This document shows, piece after piece, positions 5,744-10,248 of a DNA stretch of 10,248 bases (position 1 is its first letter; each line of letters starts with the position of its first letter). The notes under the pieces are model-generated. The model was not told the DNA's origin and did not search any database. It saw only the letters and a program-made list of their open reading frames with translations. Source of the stretch: CAVQLX01 sp046727715. Its GTDB lineage: Bacteria; Desulfobacterota; Binatia; DP-6. The stretch is taken from contig JBKPDC010000140.1 in the NCBI GenBank assembly GCA_046727715.1, forward strand, positions 1 to 10,248, given 5' to 3'. The position numbers and the translations under genes are program-made.

Positions 5744-7552
5744 ATGACCGACGGTGTCGATACCCCCCGGACGGACGCCGCGGTCGCCGCGTGGCACCGC
5801 AGCGATCTCGGCGGCGCGCTCCGCGCGGGCGACGTGGCGCGGGCCGTCGTCGTCTGCGGCTGGGTCCACGGCCGCCGCGACCATGGGGGCATCGTCTTCC
5901 TCGATGTGCGCGACCGCGCGGGCATCGTGCAGGTGGTCTGCGATCCGTCGACGAGCGCTGCGGCGCATGCCGCGGCGTCGGACCTGCGGCTCGAATACGT
6001 CGTGGGCGTGCGCGGCACCGTGCGACCGCGGCCCCCCGAGACCGTCAACCCCGACTTGCCGACGGGCATGATCGAGATCGTCGCCTCCGAGGTCGGGATC
6101 CTGAACACGTCCCGTCCGACACCGTTTCCCGTCGACGACACCGCCGAGGTCAGCGAGACGAATCGCCTCAAGTACCGCTACCTCGACCTCCGGCGCCCCG
6201 CCATGCAGGAACGGCTCCGGCTGCGCCACGACGTGGTCCGGCGGGTCCGCGAGCACCTGAACACGGCGGACTTCATCGAGGTGGAGACGCCGATGCTCAC
6301 GCGCTCGACGCCCGAAGGGGCCCGCGACTACCTGGTGCCCAGTCGCGTCCAGCGCGGGTCGTTCTACGCGCTGCCGCAGTCGCCGCAGCTGTTCAAACAG
6401 ATCCTGATGGTGGGCGGCCTCGATCGCTATTACCAGATCGCGCGCTGCTTCCGGGACGAGGACCTGCGCGCGGACCGCCAGCCGGAGTTCACGCAGATCG
6501 ACCTCGAGATGTCGTTCGTCACGCGCGAGGACGTGATGGCGGTGGTCGAGCCGATGGTCGCAGACCTCTTCACGATGGTGCGCGGGCACGAGACGCCGCG
6601 GCCGTTCCCCGTCCTGTCGTACGCCGACGCCTTGCTTCGCTACGGCACCGATCGACCCGACCTGCGGGTGGAACTCGACCTGGCCGACTTCTCCGACTGC
6701 TTCGCCGGCACTGCCTTCCGGGTCTTCGCCGAGGCCCTGGCTCAGGGGCGGCGCGTGCGCGGCCTGGTGGCCCCGGGCGCCGGCGCGACGCTGTCGCGCC
6801 GGGAGCTCGACGACCTGGTCGCGTTCGCCACCGCGGCGGGCGCCGGCGGCCTGACGTGGATCCGGATCGGTGCCGACGGCTGGCAGTCGCCCGCGGTGAA
6901 GTTCCTCGGCGACGCCGAGCGCACACGCCTGAGCGACGCGGGACGGCTCGCGCCGGGCGACCTGCTCGTGCTGCTGGCGGAGCCAGACACCCTGGCCTGG
7001 GCGATCCTGTCGCAGCTGCGGGTGCGGCTGGGCGAGCGCCTCGGCCGGGTGTCTGCAGGCGCCGACCGGTTCCTCTGGGTGGTGGACTTCCCGCTCCTCC
7101 AGCGCGACGAGGACGGCACGCGCTACTCGGCCGTGCATCATCCGTTCACGGCTCCGCGGGACGAGGACCTCGACGCGCTCGAACGCACACCGCTGGCGGT
7201 CCGCGCGCAGGCGTTCGACCTGGTCCTGAACGGCGTCGAGCTGGGTGGGGGCAGCGTGCGTATCCATCGGCCCGACGTGCAGGCGCGCGTGCTGGCGTTG
7301 CTGGGCATGTCGGAGCGCGAAGCGCACGCCCGCTTCGGCTTCCTGCTCGAGGCGCTGTCCTACGGGGCGCCGCCGCACGGAGGTCTCGCGCTCGGGCTCG
7401 ACCGTCTCGTGATGATGCTGGCCGGGGCCGACTCCATCCGCGAGGTGATCGCCTTCCCGAAGACACAGCGCGCGACGTGCCCGCTGACCGACGCGCCCAC
7501 GCCGGTCGACCCGGCGCAGCTGCGTGAGCTCGGCATCCGGGTCGTCGACTAG
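5744..7552 (+). CDS. aspS: Aspartyl-tRNA synthetase, bacterial type, probably non-discriminating
   Basis: Class IIb synthetase charging tRNA-Asp in the cytosol; 602 residues, normal for the bacterial form. The N-terminal OB-fold anticodon domain carries CGWVHGRRDHGGIVFLDVRD (38-57). Motif 1 is FIEVETPMLTRSTPEGARDY (about 176-195), the flipping loop lies just after it, and motif 2 is RCFRDEDLRADRQPEFTQID (about 233-252). RYGTDRPDLR (about 299-308) leads into the bacterial-specific GAD insertion. Motif 3 is GGLALGLDRLVMM (about 545-557). His47 in RRDHGG is the residue found in AspRS enzymes that also charge tRNA-Asn; discriminating enzymes such as E. coli's have Leu there (from memory). ATG at 5744 is chosen because homologues start shortly before the RSDLGGALR segment; GTG at 5729 is an alternative, and neither has a strong ribosome binding site. 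It is divergent from the unknown gene and convergent with ald. Confidence 0.97.
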   Translation: MTDGVDTPRTDAAVAAWHRSDLGGALRAGDVARAVVVCGWVHGRRDHGGIVFLDVRDRAGIVQVVCDPSTSAAAHAAASDLRLEYVVGVRGTVRPRPPETVNPDLPTGMIEIVASEVGILNTSRPTPFPVDDTAEVSETNRLKYRYLDLRRPAMQERLRLRHDVVRRVREHLNTADFIEVETPMLTRSTPEGARDYLVPSRVQRGSFYALPQSPQLFKQILMVGGLDRYYQIARCFRDEDLRADRQPEFTQIDLEMSFVTREDVMAVVEPMVADLFTMVRGHETPRPFPVLSYADALLRYGTDRPDLRVELDLADFSDCFAGTAFRVFAEALAQGRRVRGLVAPGAGATLSRRELDDLVAFATAAGAGGLTWIRIGADGWQSPAVKFLGDAERTRLSDAGRLAPGDLLVLLAEPDTLAWAILSQLRVRLGERLGRVSAGADRFLWVVDFPLLQRDEDGTRYSAVHHPFTAPRDEDLDALERTPLAVRAQAFDLVLNGVELGGGSVRIHRPDVQARVLALLGMSEREAHARFGFLLEALSYGAPPHGGLALGLDRLVMMLAGADSIREVIAFPKTQRATCPLTDAPTPVDPAQLRELGIRVVD

Positions 7553-7621
7553 CGACCGCCCCGAAACATCGGCCGGCTCTGGATCTCGGGCGCCGGGCGC
7601 GAAGTGTCGGGTCGGCGTCCG

Positions 7622-8740
7622 CTAGGACGTCTCTAGCACGGCGTCCGGGGAAGCCGCCTCGACGCCGACGGCAGCCGCGACCGCGGGATGGGTCACGTGT
7701 CCGTGCAGGACGTTGCACGCGCGGTGCAGCTCGGGGCGGCGGCGCAGCGCTTCGAGCAGCCCGGCGTCGGCGATCTCGAGCGCATACGAGAGGGTGGCGT
7801 TCGTCAGCGCGTACGTCGAGGTGTGCGGCACGATGCCCGGCATGTTGGTGACGCAGTAGTGGACCACGCGGTCGGTGACATAGATCGGGCGAGCGTGGGT
7901 GGTCGGCCGCGAGGTCTCGGCGCAACCGCCCTGGTCGATGGCCAGGTCGACGAAGGCCGCGCCGAACCGCATGGCCGCGATCAGGGTGCGCGGCAGGAGC
8001 CGCGGCGCCCGCGCACCCGGAATCAGCACGGCGCCGATGACGAGATCGGCCGCCACCACCTCCTCCTCGACGTTGGCGCGGTTCGACATCACCGTGGTGA
8101 CGTGGCCGCCCAGGATGTCGTGGACGTAGCGCAGCTTCGCGGGGTCGATGTCGAGGATGGAGACGTGCGCGCCCGTCCCCACGGCCACCTGGCACGCGTT
8201 GGTACCGGCGATGCCCGCGCCGAGGATGACGACCTTGGCGGGCCGCACACCGGACGCACCGGACAGTAGCACCCCGCGGCCGCCGTTCTGCGCCTGCAGA
8301 CACCAGGCACCCACCTGCACGGCGAGCCGGCCGGCGACTTCGCTCATCGGCGCGAGGAGCGGCAGCGAGCCGTCGTCGAGCTGGAGCGTCTCGTACCCCA
8401 GCGCGTTCACGCGGCGCTCGCGCAGGACCGCCGCCAGCTCGAGGTTGGCCGCCAGGTGCAGGTAGGTGAAGAGGATCACCTCGGGACGCAGCATGGCGTA
8501 CTCGGACGGCAGCGGCTCCTTCACCTTGAGCACCAGGTCGGCGGTGCTCCACACCGACCGCGCGTCCGCGAGCGTCGCGCCGGCGTCGCGATAGAGTCGA
8601 TCGGGCAGGCTCGACGCGGCGCCCGCCCCGTACTCGACGAGTACGCGGTGCCCGTGCGTCACGAACGCGCCGACGCCGCTCGGCGTGAGTGCGACCCGAC
8701 TCTCTTCCTCCTTCACTTCGCGGGGGACGCCGACGATCAT
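7622..8740 (-). CDS. ald: Alanine dehydrogenase (NAD-dependent)
   Basis: Interconverts L-alanine with pyruvate and ammonia using NAD(H); cytosolic, normally a hexamer. The 372-residue product is the standard length. It begins MIVGVPREVKEEESRVALTP, with substrate-binding Arg15, then Lys74 in VKEP, catalytic His95 in FTYLHLA and catalytic Asp269 in VDLAIDQGG, all at the usual positions. The Rossmann motif GAGIAG is at 174-179, with Asp197 ending the second strand (SILDID), as expected for NAD rather than NADP. TNMPGIVPHTSTYALTN is typical of the C-terminal part. ATG at 8740 is chosen over GTG at 8749 because the family begins MIVGVP/MRIGVP. Upstream, an extended -10-like TGC-TAGAGT (hexamer at 8753-8748) would give an almost leaderless message, but no good -35 box is seen. 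A distant relative is NAD(P) transhydrogenase subunit alpha, excluded by length and motifs. Confidence 0.97.
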   Translation of the reverse strand: MIVGVPREVKEEESRVALTPSGVGAFVTHGHRVLVEYGAGAASSLPDRLYRDAGATLADARSVWSTADLVLKVKEPLPSEYAMLRPEVILFTYLHLAANLELAAVLRERRVNALGYETLQLDDGSLPLLAPMSEVAGRLAVQVGAWCLQAQNGGRGVLLSGASGVRPAKVVILGAGIAGTNACQVAVGTGAHVSILDIDPAKLRYVHDILGGHVTTVMSNRANVEEEVVAADLVIGAVLIPGARAPRLLPRTLIAAMRFGAAFVDLAIDQGGCAETSRPTTHARPIYVTDRVVHYCVTNMPGIVPHTSTYALTNATLSYALEIADAGLLEALRRRPELHRACNVLHGHVTHPAVAAAVGVEAASPDAVLETS

Positions 8741-8781
8741 GCACCGCACTCTAGCACACGCCCGGCGCGCATGCCCTGCAC

Positions 8782-8810
8782 TTGCCCGTCTGGGGTGGCA
8801 CCGCTAAAAG
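8782..8810 (+). promoter_or_regulatory. Candidate sigma-70-type promoter for folD-gcvT
   Basis: TTGCCC (8782-8787) and TAAAAG (8805-8810) are 17 bases apart, each matching the consensus at 4 of 6 positions, in the 95-nt gap between divergent ald and folD. The predicted start near 8817 gives a short leader with GGAAAG (8823-8828) before the GTG at 8836. The -35 box coincides with a TTG that would be the start of a longer folD reading. Confidence 0.45.
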
Positions 8811-8835
8811 ATCGCAAATTCCGGAAAGCTCGCGC

Positions 8836-9687
8836 GTGGGACGGACGATCGACGGCAAGGTAGTTGCAGCGGCGGTGCGGGGTGAGGTCCGGGAGCGCGT
8901 TGCCCGTTTGGCCGAACGTGGCACGGTGCCCGGGCTGGCGACGGTCCTCGTCGGCGATGACCCCGCGTCCCAGCTCTATGTCGGGAGCAAGGAGCGCGCG
9001 TGTCGCGAGGTCGGCATCGAGTCGTTCGGACATCGCCTCCCCGCCACCACCACGCAGCAGGAGCTGCTCGCGCTGGTCGGCGCGCTCGGTCGTGATCCAC
9101 GCGTGCACGGCATCCTCGTGCAGCTCCCGTTGCCCGAGGGGCTCGACGCGCAGGCAGTGATCGAGGCGCTCCCCCCGGCGAAGGACGTGGACGGGCTCCA
9201 CCCGGTGAGCCAGGGCCGACTGATGGCGGGGCAGCCGGGGCTGCGTCCCTGCACTCCACTGGGCGTGATGCGACTCCTCGATGAGGTGGGTGTGGCCCTG
9301 CGCGGGGCGCGCGCCGTGGTGATCGGGCGGAGCCTTCTCGTGGGCAAGCCCATCGCGTTGCTGCTCCTCGAGCGCCACGCGACCGTCACGATGTGCCATT
9401 CGCGTACCGCCGACCTGGCCGGCGAGGTCGGCCGCGCCGACGTGCTGGTGGCGGCGGCAGGGCAGGCCGGCTTGGTGCGGGGCGAGTGGATCCGGCCCGG
9501 CGCGGTCGTGGTCGACGTCGGCACCAACCGCGGAGCGGACGGCAAGGTTCGCGGCGACGTCGAGTTCGGGCCGGCTGCCGAGCGAGCCAGCCACATCACC
9601 CCCGTCCCCGGTGGCGTCGGCCCCATGACCGTGGCGATGCTGCTGGCCAACACCGTGACGGCAGCCGAGCGGATGCGAGCGGCGTGA
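8836..9687 (+). CDS. folD: Bifunctional methylenetetrahydrofolate dehydrogenase / methenyltetrahydrofolate cyclohydrolase
   Basis: Oxidises 5,10-methylene-THF with NADP and hydrolyses the methenyl form to 10-formyl-THF, in the cytosol. The 283-residue product begins MGRTIDGKVVAAAVRGEV. Tyr48 and the catalytic Lys52 lie in YVGSK, QLPLP is at 96-100, DVDG (117-120) holds the folate-binding Asp, PCTPLG is at 138-143, the dinucleotide-binding GRSLLVGKP at 164-172, and the family signature PVPGGVGPMT at 256-265. All expected key residues are present. GTG at 8836 is chosen: GGAAAG (8823-8828) stands seven bases upstream, and the protein then starts where FolD proteins normally do. A reading from TTG at 8782 would add 18 unrelated residues and run through the candidate promoter. 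gcvT begins four bases after the TGA, so the two are almost certainly co-transcribed. Confidence 0.97.
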   Translation: MGRTIDGKVVAAAVRGEVRERVARLAERGTVPGLATVLVGDDPASQLYVGSKERACREVGIESFGHRLPATTTQQELLALVGALGRDPRVHGILVQLPLPEGLDAQAVIEALPPAKDVDGLHPVSQGRLMAGQPGLRPCTPLGVMRLLDEVGVALRGARAVVIGRSLLVGKPIALLLLERHATVTMCHSRTADLAGEVGRADVLVAAAGQAGLVRGEWIRPGAVVVDVGTNRGADGKVRGDVEFGPAAERASHITPVPGGVGPMTVAMLLANTVTAAERMRAA

Positions 9688-9691
9688 CGCG

Positions 9692-10248
9692 ATGGGGAGG
9701 CGCACCGCACTGTTCGAGGCGCACCGCACGCTGGGGGCGCGCATCGTGGAGTTCGCCGGGTGGGACATGCCGGTGTCGTACACCGGCGCGCTCGACGAGC
9801 ACCGCGCGGTGCGGACGCGCTGCGGACTGTTCGACGTCAGCCACATGGGGGAGATCGAGCTGCGCGGCGCCGGCGCCGGCACCCTCTGCCAGGAGCTCAC
9901 CGTGAACGACGTCAGCCGCCTCGGCGACGGCGACGGCCAGTACTCGGTCCTGTGCAACGAGACGGGCGGCGTGCTCGACGATCTCGTGCTGTTCCGCCGC
10001 GCCGCCGATCGCTTCGTGCTGGTGGTGAACGCGGCCAACACGGTGGCCGATCTCGCCTGGATCGCCGCGCGGGCACCGGATCACGTGGCCGTGCACGACG
10101 TCAGCGCAGAGACCGCGCTGCTCGCGCTGCAGGGACCCGACGCCGAGCGCGCGCTGCGGACGCTGACCGCGCTCGACCTGACCGCGATGCGTCCGTTCAC
10201 GATGCGCGAAGGCGCCATCGCCGGGGTGCACGCGCTCGTGTCGCGCAC
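9692..10248 (+). CDS. gcvT: Glycine cleavage system T protein (aminomethyltransferase), 3' end cut by window
   Basis: T protein of the glycine cleavage system: takes the aminomethyl group from lipoyl-H protein, releases ammonia and makes 5,10-methylene-THF, the substrate of FolD encoded just upstream. The 185 visible residues cover about half of a typical protein of 360-370. They contain TALFEAHRTLGARIVEFAGWDMPV (residues 5-28), DEHRAVRTRCGLFDVSHMGE (35-54), TVNDVSRL, the GG-x-LDDL block at 92-98 with the conserved catalytic Asp (96 or 97), VVNAANTVADLAWI and LLALQGPDAE. These separate GcvT from the related YgfZ/sarcosine-oxidase-like folate proteins. ATG at 9692 is four bases after the folD stop, and only weak purine-rich sequence precedes it, so coupling to folD is likely. 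gcvH and gcvP would be expected beyond the window edge (inference). Confidence 0.95.
   Translation, partial: MGRRTALFEAHRTLGARIVEFAGWDMPVSYTGALDEHRAVRTRCGLFDVSHMGEIELRGAGAGTLCQELTVNDVSRLGDGDGQYSVLCNETGGVLDDLVLFRRAADRFVLVVNAANTVADLAWIAARAPDHVAVHDVSAETALLALQGPDAERALRTLTALDLTAMRPFTMREGAIAGVHALVSR
9697..9729 (+). repeat. 14-bp direct repeat at the start of gcvT
   Basis: GAGGCGCACCGCAC occurs at 9697-9710 and again at 9716-9729, an offset of 19 bases. The offset is not a multiple of three, so the copies are read in different frames (GRRTA and EAHRT) and do not reflect a peptide repeat. It may be chance in GC-rich coding sequence. Confidence 0.6.

Noticed and set aside
5791..7527. 578-codon plus-strand open frame inside aspS, and a 550-codon antisense one (5726-7378)
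   Set aside because: Both are Arg/Pro/Gly/Ala-rich or Asp/His-rich shadows of aspS, whose catalytic motifs are complete in its own frame.
7553..7621. Possible terminator between convergent aspS and ald
   Set aside because: Only short, bulged pairings (for example CCCGA with TCGGG over a 20-base loop, or GGCGCC self-pairing with no loop) and no T tract; not good enough to call.
7146..8744. 532-codon minus-strand open frame overlapping ald and the aspS end
   Set aside because: Out-of-frame shadow of ald; sequence is dominated by Arg, Gly and Pro and carries no motif.
8737..10041. 434-codon minus-strand open frame opposite folD and gcvT
   Set aside because: Antisense to two well-supported genes, with biased composition and no recognisable family.

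Overview
The window is a stretch of ordinary bacterial chromosome with very high G+C (about two thirds or more by eye), almost wall-to-wall coding, and no mobile elements, CRISPR arrays, tRNA or rRNA genes that I can see. Gene content and order (tgt-yajC-secD-secF; a bacterial phosphatidylethanolamine N-methyltransferase; an AspRS with a non-discriminating-type residue; folD directly followed by gcvT) fit a Gram-negative-type, high-GC soil or subsurface lineage such as Methylomirabilota/Rokubacteria, Myxococcota or another group once placed in the Deltaproteobacteria. That assignment is an inference from style and memory, not from a search.

Layout. (1) Bases 2-3982, plus strand: a tight operon of tgt (5' end cut by the window), yajC, secD and secF. 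tgt makes queuosine-modified tRNA; YajC, SecD and SecF form the accessory complex of the Sec translocon. Spacings are 1 nt, 0 nt and a 4-nt overlap. (2) Bases 3983-5029, plus strand: a candidate promoter, a 63-residue excisionase-type helix-turn-helix protein, a G-rich leader, and a PmtA-like phospholipid methyltransferase. A GC-rich hairpin lies between pmtA and the convergent gene that follows. (3) Bases 5064-5633, minus strand: a conserved protein of unknown function with a good promoter and ribosome binding site that fix its start. (4) Bases 5744-7552, plus strand: aspS. (5) Bases 7622-8740, minus strand, convergent with aspS: ald, alanine dehydrogenase. (6) Bases 8836-10248, plus strand, divergent from ald: folD, then gcvT running off the end, a pair that links glycine cleavage to the tetrahydrofolate one-carbon pool.

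Three intergenic regions carry sigma-70-like hexamer pairs with exactly 17-nt spacers. Two of them overlap TTG codons that would otherwise be taken as gene starts, so the starts given here are the shorter, ribosome-binding-site-supported ones.

I looked for an undescribed system and do not see one. The unexplained parts are the small HTH protein, the minus-strand protein of unknown function and the G-rich leader of pmtA. No stretch over 300 bases lacks a gene.
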